64,000 nt of DNA from Pelagibacter sp047722505 (GCF_047722505.1 NZ_CP159814.1:1240001-1304000), one strand, 5' to 3'; positions 35,573-44,631 are shown, counted from the first letter of the stretch. Notes: generated by a model from the sequence alone, not told the origin. A program made the numbers and translations.

Positions 35573-36345
35573 TATTTTAAAAATTCAGAGATCTTTTCTC
35601 TCATTTCAAAAGCTTTTTCAAACATAATCATATGTCCACATTCTTTTATTATATGGGTTTTTGAATTAGGAATAAGTTCTGCAAATTTCTTACCTTTTTC
35701 AAGGTTAATCATCTTATCTAGCTCACCAAAAATAAATAATGTAGGACACTTGATTGATTTTAAAGCCTCAGATCCGTTTTTATAATTATTACAAGCTACA
35801 AGATCAATGGCTAAAACCCCCCTAATATCTCTTGGAGAATTAATAATTTTTTCTACAGGATTACCTCCAATAAACTTTTTAGAGTTTTCATAGCTCCATT
35901 TCATCATTAATTTAACTGCTTTATCATCTCCACTCTCAGCAAGATCTATTAAATCTTGATTAACGGGCATTCTATAAGAGCCACCAACAAATATTAAATT
36001 TTTAACTCTTTTTGAATATCTTGAATAATATTCTAATGCTTCCAAACACCCTTGAGAATGACCTACTATTGTTAAATCAGAAACATTAAGTTCTTTAAAA
36101 ACTTTTTCTAACCAATCTGAAATTTCTTCTATTGATTTTAAACAATCACCCTCAGAATTTCCATGACCAGGTAAATCAATTGATAAAACATTATAATTTT
36201 GATTTGATAAATACTGCTCTGTTAAAGACCAAACAATATGTGAAAGACCACTTCCGTGAAGTAAAACTATTGTGGCTTTTTTTTTATCAATACCTTGACC
36301 TGAATCTGATGCAAAGACATTCTTACTGTCAACCTGAAAGATCAA
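35572..36345 (-). CDS. Alpha/beta hydrolase in the DMSP cluster
   Basis: The 257-residue protein is a classical alpha/beta hydrolase: oxyanion region LLHGSGLSHIVW, nucleophile GHSQGCLEALEY (Ser about 96), Asp in FGELDKMINLEKG and His in CGHMIMFEKA. The start is TTG and overlaps the dmdB TGA stop. It is not DmdD, which is a crotonase. Its position between dmdB and dmdA suggests thioester hydrolysis or turnover of an MMPA-pathway intermediate, but substrate cannot be read from sequence; a general esterase or lactonase is an alternative. Confidence 0.85.
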   Translation of the reverse strand: MIFQVDSKNVFASDSGQGIDKKKATIVLLHGSGLSHIVWSLTEQYLSNQNYNVLSIDLPGHGNSEGDCLKSIEEISDWLEKVFKELNVSDLTIVGHSQGCLEALEYYSRYSKRVKNLIFVGGSYRMPVNQDLIDLAESGDDKAVKLMMKWSYENSKKFIGGNPVEKIINSPRDIRGVLAIDLVACNNYKNGSEALKSIKCPTLFIFGELDKMINLEKGKKFAELIPNSKTHIIKECGHMIMFEKAFEMREKISEFLK

Positions 36346-37970
36346 CTTAATTCCTTAACTTTTTTTCTTAGTTCAAATTTTTGGATTTTTCCTGTTGAAG
36401 TTTTTGGTAAATCACAAAAAATAACGCTTTTAGGAATTTTGAATCCCGCCAATGTTTCTCTACAAAAATCTATTATTTCTTTTTCAGTTGCTGGCTTATC
36501 TTTAATTAATTCAACAAAAGCACAAGGTGTTTCTCCCCATTTTTCATCTGGCTTAGAAACTACAGCTGCTAAAGAAACTGAAGGGTGTTTTGCAATTGCA
36601 TTTTCAATTTCTATTGAAGAAATATTTTCTCCTCCAGAAATAATAATATCTTTAGATCTATCTTGAATTTTTATATATCCATCAGGATGGGTCACAGCTA
36701 AATCTCCTGAATGAAACCATCCACCTGCCATTGACCTATCTGTTGCTTCTTTATCTTTGTAGTAACCTTTCATTACGATATTTCCTCTAATCATAATTTC
36801 ACCCATAGTCTTTCCATCTTTGGGCACTGGCTTCATTGTTTCTGGATCCATTACAATAGCACCCTCTGTGTTTGGGTATCTTACACCTTGCCTTGCTTTG
36901 ATTTCATTCTTTTTATCTTTTTCTAAAGAATTCCAATCTTCATTCCATGCACATTGTAACATATGACCATAAGTTTCGGTTAATCCATAAACATGCATCA
37001 CTTCAAAGCCAAGGTTTTCCATTTTTTCAAAGATGATGCTTGGTGGTGGTGCACCTGCAGTCAAAACATTTACTTTTCTTTTTAAAGCTTTTTGATCTTT
37101 TTTTGGAGCATTAACAATCATATTTAATACTATTGGGGCTCCACCGAAATGAGTTACTTCATATTTATCGATTAATTCAAACATCTTTTTTACATCGATA
37201 TTTCTTAAACAAATTACTCTTGCATGTAACATTGCTAGTGTCCAAGGATAGCACCAACCATTACAATGAAACATTGGCACTACACATAAAAAATTTAGTT
37301 TGTTAGGCATATTCCAAGCTGTGGCACTGCCTGTTGACATTAAATATGAGCCTCTGTGATGATAAACTACTCCTTTTGGGCTTCCAGTAGTTCCAGACGT
37401 GTAACTTAATGAAATCGCTTCCCATTCATCTTTTGGTTTTTTCCATTCGTAATTTTCATCACCTGTATTTAAAAAACTTTCATATTCAAGTTCTCCTATT
37501 TTCTTAAAAGAACTTGTATCTATGTCTTGGTCGTCAATATCAATAATTGTAATTTTATTTTTAACATTCTTTAAAGCCTTCTCAATTACATCATGAAATT
37601 GTCTATCTACAATTAAAACCTTTGCATCACTATGCTGTAAAATATAACTTACTGTATTAGGATCTAGTCTTGTATTTATTGCATTAATTACTGCTCCTAC
37701 CATTGGTATTGAATAATGGGCTTCAAAAATTTCTGGTGTATTGAAAGCCATTATAGAAACTGTATCTCCAGTTTTTACACCCAATTTATCTAGTGCGCTA
37801 GCAAACTTAACACATCTTTTATAAACCTCTCCCCAGGTATACGACCTACTTTCATAAATTAAGGCTTCATAATTTGGATATATATCTTTAGTTCTTTCTA
37901 AAAACGTTAAAGGAGAAAGAGGAACATAATTAGCTTCATTTTTATCTAAATTTATATTGTAATGACTCAT
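36342..37970 (-). CDS. dmdB: MMPA-CoA ligase-type acyl-CoA synthetase
   Basis: This class I adenylating enzyme joins an acid to CoA. The 542 residues carry the P-loop-like SLSYTSGTTGSPKGVVYHHRG (about 194-214), VYGLTETYGH, the hinge GWFHSGDLAVTHPDGYI, DRSKDIIISGGENIS and the C-terminal Lys of LPKTSTGKIQKFEL. Its position beside dmdA and dmdC supports DmdB, acting on MMPA; the family is broad and accepts other short acids. It follows dmdC by one base and overlaps the hydrolase by four. Confidence 0.88.
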   Translation of the reverse strand: MSHYNINLDKNEANYVPLSPLTFLERTKDIYPNYEALIYESRSYTWGEVYKRCVKFASALDKLGVKTGDTVSIMAFNTPEIFEAHYSIPMVGAVINAINTRLDPNTVSYILQHSDAKVLIVDRQFHDVIEKALKNVKNKITIIDIDDQDIDTSSFKKIGELEYESFLNTGDENYEWKKPKDEWEAISLSYTSGTTGSPKGVVYHHRGSYLMSTGSATAWNMPNKLNFLCVVPMFHCNGWCYPWTLAMLHARVICLRNIDVKKMFELIDKYEVTHFGGAPIVLNMIVNAPKKDQKALKRKVNVLTAGAPPPSIIFEKMENLGFEVMHVYGLTETYGHMLQCAWNEDWNSLEKDKKNEIKARQGVRYPNTEGAIVMDPETMKPVPKDGKTMGEIMIRGNIVMKGYYKDKEATDRSMAGGWFHSGDLAVTHPDGYIKIQDRSKDIIISGGENISSIEIENAIAKHPSVSLAAVVSKPDEKWGETPCAFVELIKDKPATEKEIIDFCRETLAGFKIPKSVIFCDLPKTSTGKIQKFELRKKVKELS

Positions 37971-37971
37971 A

Positions 37972-39735
37972 TTAACTGAATTTAAAATTCATTATATAAT
38001 CACTTCCTGATGTAGCAGTTTTAAAATGACTTTCGGCTCTTGGTAAAACTCTTTTAAAATAAAAATTTGCAGTTTGTATTTTATCTTCATAAAAGTCTTT
38101 GTTTTGTTCATAATCTTTAAAGCTTACTTCTAAAACTTTTATCCACGCATGTGCTATAGACACGAACCCCAATGCTTTTAAATAGTCATTGCATGCTGCA
38201 CTTGCATCATCTTTTGAGTTTTGAACTTTTTCTTTAATCCAATCAGTAAAGGTAGATAAGATCTCTAGATGTATTTTTAGTTCTTTTATGAAAGGTTTTA
38301 ATTTTTCATTTTCAATACTACAATCATTCTTAATCAACTCTAAATACTTATTAATTATATCACCATTTTTATTTACCAACTTTCTAAAAACTAAATCTGC
38401 TGCTTGAATTGAATTTGTTCCTTCATAAATAGGGGTGATTCTATTATCTCTATATAGTTGTTCTATTCCTTGGTCTTTTGTATACCCATAACCACCATGA
38501 ACCTGCATAGCCTCACTAGTTATTTCCATTCCCATATCACTAAACATCGTTTTAATCACAGGTGTCATTAACGACACAAGATCTGATGCTTCCTGCTTTA
38601 TTTTTTCATCTGGGTGATAAAGGCTAACTTCCGTTTGTTGAGACAGCCAAAAACATAAGGCTCTTTCACCTTCAATAATAGATTTCATATTAAGCAAAGA
38701 TTTTCTAATATCAGCATGCTCAATAATAAAATCTGCTCCATTAGTTGATTTTGTATTATTTGTTTTTCCTTGTTTCCTTTCTTTCGCGTAACTTAAAGAA
38801 TTTTGATAGGCTATTTCAGAAATTCCTAAGCCCTGAATTCCTACAACAATTCTCTCTAAATTCATCATGGTAAACATTGCATTTAATCCTTTATTCTTTA
38901 ATCCAATCATATAACCAGTTGCATCATCAAAGTTTAATACACATGTAGCAGAACCTTTAATTCCCATTTTGCTTTCTATAGAACCTGTGGAAACTCCATT
39001 TCTTGCCCCAATAGATCCATCTTCATTCACTGCAAACTTGGGGACTAAGAATAAACTTATTCCTTTTGTTCCCGCTGGGGAGTCAGCTACTCTTGCAATA
39101 ACTAAATGGATAATATTCTCCGTTAAGTCTTGATCACCTGAAGTAATAAAAATTTTCTGTCCACTTAATTTAAAAGATCCGTCAGATTGCTCAATAGCTT
39201 TAGTTTTTAAAAGTCCTAAATCAGTTCCACAAACTGGTTCGGTAAGACACATCGTACCACTCCATTTTCCTTCAACCATTTTTGGAAGGTATTTTTCTTT
39301 TATTTTATCTGTAGCATGATGAGAAATACAATTATATGCACCAATACTTAACTCACTATAAAGTTTAAATGATAAACTTGCAGATGATAACATTTCATCA
39401 AAAAAAGCACTTACAGTTTTTGGCATTCCTTGCCCTCCATATTTTGGATCACAAGAAAGTGAAGTCCAGCCATCTTCTATATATTTAGAATAAGCTTCTT
39501 TATAGCCAGGCGGTGTTCTAACCACACCATTCTCTAGAACTGTTGGGTTTTCATCACCTGATTTTGCTAATGGTAATATTAAGTTTTGATTAATCTTAGC
39601 TGCTTCTTCTAAAATATCTTTTACTAATTCTGAATTAACTTCTTTGTATTTTTCAAGATCATTATAATTTTTATTATTTCTTAATTTATCAAAAAGAAAC
39701 ATCATGTCTTCTACTGGTGCAGTATAATTTGGCAT
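37972..39735 (-). CDS. dmdC: MMPA-CoA dehydrogenase-type acyl-CoA dehydrogenase
   Basis: DmdC oxidises MMPA-CoA to methylthioacryloyl-CoA. The 587 residues have the acyl-CoA dehydrogenase core with GTMCLTEPVCGTDLGLLKTKA, FITSGDQDL, QVHGGYGYTKDQGIEQLYRDNRI and PIYEGTNSIQAADLV, where Glu is the catalytic base. A C-terminal extension of about 150 residues, typical of the long ACAD/DmdC group, follows. It lies 26 bases after leuB and one base before dmdB. Confidence 0.88.
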   Translation of the reverse strand: MPNYTAPVEDMMFLFDKLRNNKNYNDLEKYKEVNSELVKDILEEAAKINQNLILPLAKSGDENPTVLENGVVRTPPGYKEAYSKYIEDGWTSLSCDPKYGGQGMPKTVSAFFDEMLSSASLSFKLYSELSIGAYNCISHHATDKIKEKYLPKMVEGKWSGTMCLTEPVCGTDLGLLKTKAIEQSDGSFKLSGQKIFITSGDQDLTENIIHLVIARVADSPAGTKGISLFLVPKFAVNEDGSIGARNGVSTGSIESKMGIKGSATCVLNFDDATGYMIGLKNKGLNAMFTMMNLERIVVGIQGLGISEIAYQNSLSYAKERKQGKTNNTKSTNGADFIIEHADIRKSLLNMKSIIEGERALCFWLSQQTEVSLYHPDEKIKQEASDLVSLMTPVIKTMFSDMGMEITSEAMQVHGGYGYTKDQGIEQLYRDNRITPIYEGTNSIQAADLVFRKLVNKNGDIINKYLELIKNDCSIENEKLKPFIKELKIHLEILSTFTDWIKEKVQNSKDDASAACNDYLKALGFVSIAHAWIKVLEVSFKDYEQNKDFYEDKIQTANFYFKRVLPRAESHFKTATSGSDYIMNFKFS

Positions 39736-39761
39736 TTCAGAACTTTAGAATAATTATTTAA

Positions 39762-40868
39762 TTATTGCAATTTTGAAATTATCGCATCACCCATAGCTGA
39801 TGTTGATACTTCTTTTTTTCCCTCAGAAATAATGTCTTTTGTTCTAAGACCATCATTTAAGACATCTTGCACAGCTTTTTCTAAAGCATCAGCTTCACTA
39901 TCTAAATCTAATGAATATCTTAATGCCATTGCAAAACTTAAAATTGATGCAATTGGGTTTGCAATTTCTTTGCCAGCTATATCTGGTGCAGATCCATGAA
40001 TTGGCTCATACATTGCTCTCATTTCCCCATCTTTATTCTTTGCTCCAAGCGAAGCGGATGGTAGTAGACCTAAAGACCCAGTTAACATTGAGGCTTGATC
40101 TGAAAGCATATCTCCAAATAAATTATCAGTAACAATTACATCAAATTGCTTTGGGTTTTTTAATAATTGCATTGCACAATTGTCAGCAAGCATATGACTT
40201 AACTCTACATCTTTATATTCTTTGTCGTGTAGCTCTTGGACTTCTTCTTTCCAAAGTTGTCCAGCTTCCATTACATTCGACTTTTCACAAGAGGTAACCT
40301 TATTTGATCTCTTTCTTGCTAGATCAAAAGCTACTTTTGCTACTCTAACTATTTCACTAGTTGTATATGAATGGGTATTAATCCCTTTTCTTTCACCATT
40401 TTCTATTGGTTTAATTCCTCTTGGCTCACCAAAATAAATTCCACCTGTTAATTCTCTAACTATCATAATGTCTAATCCAGATACAATTTCTGGTTTTAGG
40501 GTTGAGGCATCAACTAATTGCTCAAAACAAATTGCAGGTCTTAAATTTGCAAATAGTTTTAATTCTTTTCTTAATTTCAATAAGGCTCTTTCTGGTTTTT
40601 TTGAAAAATCTAAGTTATCCCATTTTGGTCCACCAACTGCACCCAACATAACAAATTCGCTTTCTAAAGCTTTATAAAAAACTTCATCCGTAATTGGTGT
40701 TCCGTGTTTATCGTAAGAACAGCCTCCAGCTAAATCTTGATCAATTTCAAAATCTAGAGATTTATTTGAATTCAACCATAAAATAATTTTTTTAACTTCT
40801 TGAATAACCTCAGGTCCAATACCATCCCCAGGTAGAAGTAAAATTTTTCTTTTTTTAATTTTTATCAT
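39762..40868 (-). CDS. leuB: 3-isopropylmalate dehydrogenase
   Basis: LeuB oxidises and decarboxylates 3-isopropylmalate in leucine synthesis. The 368 residues show LLPGDGIGPEV, GAVGGPKWD, ELKLFANLRPAICFEQ (Arg substrate contacts), DIMIVRELTGGIYFGEPRG and EPIHGSAPDIAGKEIANP. The E-L-T-G-G-I-Y-F-G signature sets it apart from isocitrate dehydrogenase. It overlaps leuD by 14 bases. Confidence 0.96.
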   Translation of the reverse strand: MIKIKKRKILLLPGDGIGPEVIQEVKKIILWLNSNKSLDFEIDQDLAGGCSYDKHGTPITDEVFYKALESEFVMLGAVGGPKWDNLDFSKKPERALLKLRKELKLFANLRPAICFEQLVDASTLKPEIVSGLDIMIVRELTGGIYFGEPRGIKPIENGERKGINTHSYTTSEIVRVAKVAFDLARKRSNKVTSCEKSNVMEAGQLWKEEVQELHDKEYKDVELSHMLADNCAMQLLKNPKQFDVIVTDNLFGDMLSDQASMLTGSLGLLPSASLGAKNKDGEMRAMYEPIHGSAPDIAGKEIANPIASILSFAMALRYSLDLDSEADALEKAVQDVLNDGLRTKDIISEGKKEVSTSAMGDAIISKLQ

Positions 40869-41466
40869 TAAATATCCATGGTTTACTATTTTTTAAGTTT
40901 TCTTCAAAAGTTGTGATTTTTTCTTTTTTGGCTAATGACAGCGAGATATCATCAAGTCCTTCTAATAAACATTTTTTTTTAAAAGGGTCAATATCAAACT
41001 TAATTTCATTATTTCCAAAAATAATTTTTTCTTTTTTTAGGTCTATTGAAATTTCTTCTTTTCTTTTTGAATATTCTGATAATTCTTTTATTTTTTCCTC
41101 TGGTAAAATAATTGGCAAAATTCCATTTTTAAAACAATTACTGTAAAAAATATCAGCATAACTAGAACTTATTACACACGTAATTCCAAAATCTAGAAGT
41201 GCCCAAGGTGCGTGTTCTCTCGATGAACCACAGCCAAAATTTTTTCCTGCAATTAATATTTTTGATTGATTGTGAGGTTCTTGATTTAAAATAAAATCTT
41301 TTATTTCATTTCCATTATCATCATACCTCATTTCAAAAAATAAGTTTTTTCCTAACCCTGTTCTTTTAATTGTTTTAAGAAATTGTTTTGGAATAATCAT
41401 ATCTGTATCAATATTTACTATTGGTAAATATACTGGGATACTTGTAAGTGAGTTGAATTTTTGCAT
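40855..41466 (-). CDS. leuD: 3-isopropylmalate dehydratase small subunit
   Basis: LeuD is the swivelling domain that completes the aconitase-type active site of LeuC. I chose the ATG at 41466, which follows the leuC stop as TAAAATG and gives 203 residues, close to the E. coli length. The longer frame to 41493 overlaps leuC by 26 bases. Motifs are VNIDTDMIIPKQFLKTI and KNFGCGSSREHAPWALLDFGI. It overlaps leuB by 14 bases. Confidence 0.95.
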   Translation of the reverse strand: MQKFNSLTSIPVYLPIVNIDTDMIIPKQFLKTIKRTGLGKNLFFEMRYDDNGNEIKDFILNQEPHNQSKILIAGKNFGCGSSREHAPWALLDFGITCVISSSYADIFYSNCFKNGILPIILPEEKIKELSEYSKRKEEISIDLKKEKIIFGNNEIKFDIDPFKKKCLLEGLDDISLSLAKKEKITTFEENLKNSKPWIFNDKN

Positions 41467-41467
41467 T

Positions 41468-42871
41468 TTAGTTTTGATACTTTCTAACGTCATCTAAGTT
41501 TCCAGAAATTGCAGCTGCTGCTGCCATTCCAGGACTGACTAAATGTGTTCTTCCACCTCTACCCTGTCTTCCTTCAAAATTTCTGTTTGAAGTTGAGGCA
41601 CATCTTTCTCCTTGTTTTAATTTATCTGCATTCATTGCAAGACACATCGAGCAACCGGGCTCTCTCCATTCAAAACCTGAGGCTATAAATATTTTATCTA
41701 GGCCTTCCTGTTCTGCCTGCTCTTTAACTAAGCCTGAGCCTGGAACAACCATTGCATGAACATGGGATGCTTTCTTCTTATCTTTTAATATTTTAGCAGC
41801 TTCTCTTAAATCTTCAATTCTACCATTCGTACAGCTTCCTATAAAAACCTTATCAATCTTAATATCTGTAGCTAGTGTATCTGCCTCTAAACCCATGTAA
41901 TTTAATGACCTTTCTAAAGAGTTCCTTTTGTCTTCATCTTGTTCATTTTTAGGATTTGGAACTTTACCATCTATAGTGATTACATCTTGTGGAGAAGTTC
42001 CCCAGGTAATCATAGGTAAAATGTCTTCTGCTACTAAATCTATTTCTTTATCAAATTTAGCTCCATCATCAGTTTTTAAACTTTCCCAATATTTCATAGC
42101 CTTATCCCAATTTTCATTTTTTGGAGACATCGGTTTACCTTTTAAATATTCAAATATTTTTTCATCTGGAGCAATTAATCCTGCTCTTGCTCCTCCCTCA
42201 ATAGTCATATTGCAGATTGTCATTCGTTGCTCTACGCTTAATGACGAAATCAGGCTTCCAGCATATTCAATAACTGACCCTGTTCCTCCTGCAGTTCCAA
42301 TGTTTCCTATAATTTGTAAGATTACATCTTTAGAGGTAACACCAATTGGAAGTTTTCCATTAACATTAATTCTAAAATTCTTTGCTTTTTTTTGAACCAA
42401 TGTTTGTGTTGCTAGGACATGTTCTACTTCGGAAGTACCAATTCCAAATGCCAAAGCACCAAATGCACCATGTGTTGCTGTGTGACTGTCTCCACAAACA
42501 ATTACTGTTCCAGGTTGTGTAAAACCTTGTTCTGGACCAATGATATGAACAATTCCTTGTCTCTTATCATTCATTCCTAAATACTGAACTCCAAATTCTT
42601 TACAATTACTTTCTAAGGTATCTACTTGAATTTTAGATTCTACATCTGCTATTCCTTTAGATCTATCGGTAGTTGGAACATTATGATCCGCAACTGCTAG
42701 CGTTAAACCAGGTTGTCTAACTTTTCTATTAGAGTTTCTTAATCCTTCAAAAGCTTGTGGACTTGTAACTTCATGTACTAAATGTCGATCAACGAATAAT
42801 AATGCTGTGCCATCATCTTGCTGATCTACTAGGTGATCGTTCCAAATTTTATCGTAAAGAGTTAAAGGCAT
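41468..42871 (-). CDS. leuC: 3-isopropylmalate dehydratase large subunit
   Basis: LeuC isomerises 2- to 3-isopropylmalate with a [4Fe-4S] cluster. The 467 residues hold VCGDSHTATHGAFGALAFGIG (first cluster Cys), FIGSCTNGRIEDLREAA (second) and EWREPGCSMCLAMNAD (third, Cys-x-x-Cys). Then comes ASTSNRNFEGRQGRGGRTHLVSP. Length is normal. It follows rplS by 11 bases, a fusion of leucine genes to a ribosomal protein operon also common in relatives. Confidence 0.96.
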   Translation of the reverse strand: MPLTLYDKIWNDHLVDQQDDGTALLFVDRHLVHEVTSPQAFEGLRNSNRKVRQPGLTLAVADHNVPTTDRSKGIADVESKIQVDTLESNCKEFGVQYLGMNDKRQGIVHIIGPEQGFTQPGTVIVCGDSHTATHGAFGALAFGIGTSEVEHVLATQTLVQKKAKNFRINVNGKLPIGVTSKDVILQIIGNIGTAGGTGSVIEYAGSLISSLSVEQRMTICNMTIEGGARAGLIAPDEKIFEYLKGKPMSPKNENWDKAMKYWESLKTDDGAKFDKEIDLVAEDILPMITWGTSPQDVITIDGKVPNPKNEQDEDKRNSLERSLNYMGLEADTLATDIKIDKVFIGSCTNGRIEDLREAAKILKDKKKASHVHAMVVPGSGLVKEQAEQEGLDKIFIASGFEWREPGCSMCLAMNADKLKQGERCASTSNRNFEGRQGRGGRTHLVSPGMAAAAAISGNLDDVRKYQN

Positions 42872-42882
42872 TGAAAAAAAAA

Positions 42883-43407
42883 TTATTTTTTTTCTTCTAA
42901 TTTTTCTGTTTTAGGTTCTACTTGAACTTCTGGTTGTTTTTCAGGTTTTGCTTGAACTTCTACTTTTTTTTCTGCTTCTACTGCTACTGGTGCTAAAGTT
43001 TCTTCAGTTACCGTTTCTGGTTTAACATCAACTTCTATACCAATTTTTTTTCTTATCCTTTCGGCAATTCTAGCTGATTTACCAGTTCTATCTCTTAAGT
43101 AATATAATTTTGCTCTTCTAACTTTTCCATGTCTTATAACGGTAATTGAATCAATTACTGTTCCATATAGTGGGAATGTTCTCTCAACACCTTCACCAAA
43201 TGATATTTTTCTAACTGTAAAAGAAGAGTTTAGATCTCTATTTTTTCTAGCAATACACACACCTTCAAAATATTGAATTCTATCTTTTTTACCTTCTGTA
43301 ATTCTAACACCAACTTTTACTATATCTCCTGGAAAAAAATCTGGAATTTTCTTCTCAGCTAGTATTTTTTTAACGTTATGTTGGTTTATTTCTTCAATTG
43401 TTTTCAT
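42883..43407 (-). CDS. rplS: 50S ribosomal protein L19 with a charged C-terminal tail
   Basis: L19 sits at the 30S-50S interface. Core motifs are FFPGDIVKVGVRITEGKKDRIQYFEG, GVERTFPLYGTVIDSI and RAKLYYLRDRTGKSARIAERI. The protein is 174 residues, while the family is usually near 115-130. Residues from about 125 to the end are a low-complexity Glu/Val/Lys/Pro tail with repeated VEVQAKPEKQPEVQVEP-like units. The gene follows trmD by 16 bases. Confidence 0.95.
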   Translation of the reverse strand: MKTIEEINQHNVKKILAEKKIPDFFPGDIVKVGVRITEGKKDRIQYFEGVCIARKNRDLNSSFTVRKISFGEGVERTFPLYGTVIDSITVIRHGKVRRAKLYYLRDRTGKSARIAERIRKKIGIEVDVKPETVTEETLAPVAVEAEKKVEVQAKPEKQPEVQVEPKTEKLEEKK

Positions 43408-43423
43408 AGTAGTATTTATTAGG

Positions 43424-44110
43424 TTAGTTTTTCTTATATTTTACCCACAAATCTGGTCTTCGGAGGCGTGTTATAGCCTCTGATTGTGATAAACGCCAGT
43501 CTTTAATTTTGTTGTGATCTCCTGATAATAACACTTCTGGAACACTTTTTTTCTCCCAAATTTGAGGTTTTGTGTATTGGGGGTACTCCAAAAGCCCGTT
43601 CTCAAAACTCTCATCAGTCTTTGAATGTTCATTTCCCAAGACACCTGGAAGCAACCTAAGAACACTATCCAACACAACAAATGCTGCAGTTTCACCTCCA
43701 GATAAAATAAAATCTCCTATGCTAAGTTCTTCTATATTCCTTGTAGATAATAATCTTTCATCAACACCTTCAAAATGACCACAAATTAAACTAATGGATT
43801 TTTCTTTAGACAGTTCTAATGCCAATTTCTGATCAAGCTTTTTTCCTTTTGGTGATAAATAAAAAATTCTTTCACCTTCTTTCTTATTTTCATCAAGAGA
43901 TTTTGCTAAGATGTCAGCTTTCAATAACATTCCAGATCCACCTCCAAAAGGAGTATCATCTACTGTTTTGTGTTTATCCTCAGCGACCTCTCTAATATTT
44001 ACAACTTTTAAATCCCAAATTTTATTTGTTAAAGCTTTTCCATATAGCCCTTTATTTAAAGGGCCAGGAAAAAAATCAGGATAGAGTGTGAATATCTGAG
44101 CTTGCCACAT
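43424..44110 (-). CDS. trmD: tRNA (guanine37-N1)-methyltransferase
   Basis: TrmD methylates G37 of certain tRNAs, preventing frameshifts. The 228 residues show the start QIFTLYPDFFPGPLN and DTPFGGGSGMLLKAD. The knot motifs are ICGHFEGVDERL, IGDFILSGGETAAFVVLDSVLRLLPGVLGN and LEYPQYTKP. Length is slightly short but complete. It directly follows rpsP by 8 bases; no rimM lies between them, which is unusual for this operon. Confidence 0.96.
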   Translation of the reverse strand: MWQAQIFTLYPDFFPGPLNKGLYGKALTNKIWDLKVVNIREVAEDKHKTVDDTPFGGGSGMLLKADILAKSLDENKKEGERIFYLSPKGKKLDQKLALELSKEKSISLICGHFEGVDERLLSTRNIEELSIGDFILSGGETAAFVVLDSVLRLLPGVLGNEHSKTDESFENGLLEYPQYTKPQIWEKKSVPEVLLSGDHNKIKDWRLSQSEAITRLRRPDLWVKYKKN

Positions 44111-44118
44111 GAATCCAA

Positions 44119-44631
44119 CTATTTAGCTTCTGCTTTAGGAGCTTCTTCCTTTGGAGCTGCTTCTGCTTTAGGAGCTTCTTCCTTTGGAGCTTCTGCTGCT
44201 GGAGTTGGAGCTGCTTCTGCTTTAGGAGCTTCTTCCTTTGGAGCTGCTTCTGCTTTAGGAGCTTCTTCCTTTGGAGCTTCTGCTGCTGGAGTTGGAGCTG
44301 CTGCTGGAGCTGCTTCATCTCCTTCTTTTTTTCTTTCTTTTTTAGGAATAGCTTTATTTGGATTACTACCGTTTGCAGGCATTGCTATAATACCATTTTC
44401 ACCTAGAATTCTTGCAACTCTAGTAGTTGGTTGAGCACCTTGACCTAACCAATATTTAATTCTTTCTGCTTCTAGTCCTACTCTTTCTTTTTTATCTTTT
44501 GGTAAAAGAGGATTAAAGAATCCTACCTTCTCAATAAATCTTCCATCTCTTGCACGACGACTGTCGGCTATAACTACTTTGTATACTGGTCTTTTCTTTG
44601 TTCCGCCTCTTGATAGTCTTATTTTTATCAT
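44119..44631 (-). CDS. rpsP: 30S ribosomal protein S16 with a repetitive Ala/Pro/Lys/Glu tail
   Basis: S16 is an early-binding small-subunit protein. Residues 1 to about 80 are the ordinary domain (MIKIRLSRGGTKKRPVYKVV, FFNPLLPKDKKERVGLEAER and QGAQPTTRVARIL). From about 105 to 170 it carries a low-complexity tail of APKEEAPKAEA units and two PTPAAEA blocks, doubling the usual size. The start ATG follows a short AT-rich spacer after ffh (14 bases). Confidence 0.96.
   Translation of the reverse strand: MIKIRLSRGGTKKRPVYKVVIADSRRARDGRFIEKVGFFNPLLPKDKKERVGLEAERIKYWLGQGAQPTTRVARILGENGIIAMPANGSNPNKAIPKKERKKEGDEAAPAAAPTPAAEAPKEEAPKAEAAPKEEAPKAEAAPTPAAEAPKEEAPKAEAAPKEEAPKAEAK
44126..44299. repeat. 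Two tandem 87-bp units inside the rpsP tail
   Basis: The DNA encoding the S16 tail consists of two 87-base units at about 44126-44212 and 44213-44299, each built of two 33-base subunits (encoding APKEEAPKAEA) plus a short PTPAAEA spacer. The near-identity at base level suggests recent duplication. The length is a multiple of three, so copy-number change keeps the frame. Confidence 0.85.

Noticed and set aside
35572..36345. DmdD (methylthioacryloyl-CoA hydratase)
   Set aside because: The protein is an alpha/beta hydrolase with a Ser-Asp-His set, not a crotonase.
41928..42395. A 155-residue plus-strand frame
   Set aside because: It lies wholly inside leuC on the opposite strand and has no recognisable motif or ribosome site.
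44102..44434. Open frames on plus and in another minus frame over the rpsP tail
   Set aside because: They arise because the tail repeat units are multiples of three and lack stops in other frames; rpsP is clearly the real gene.
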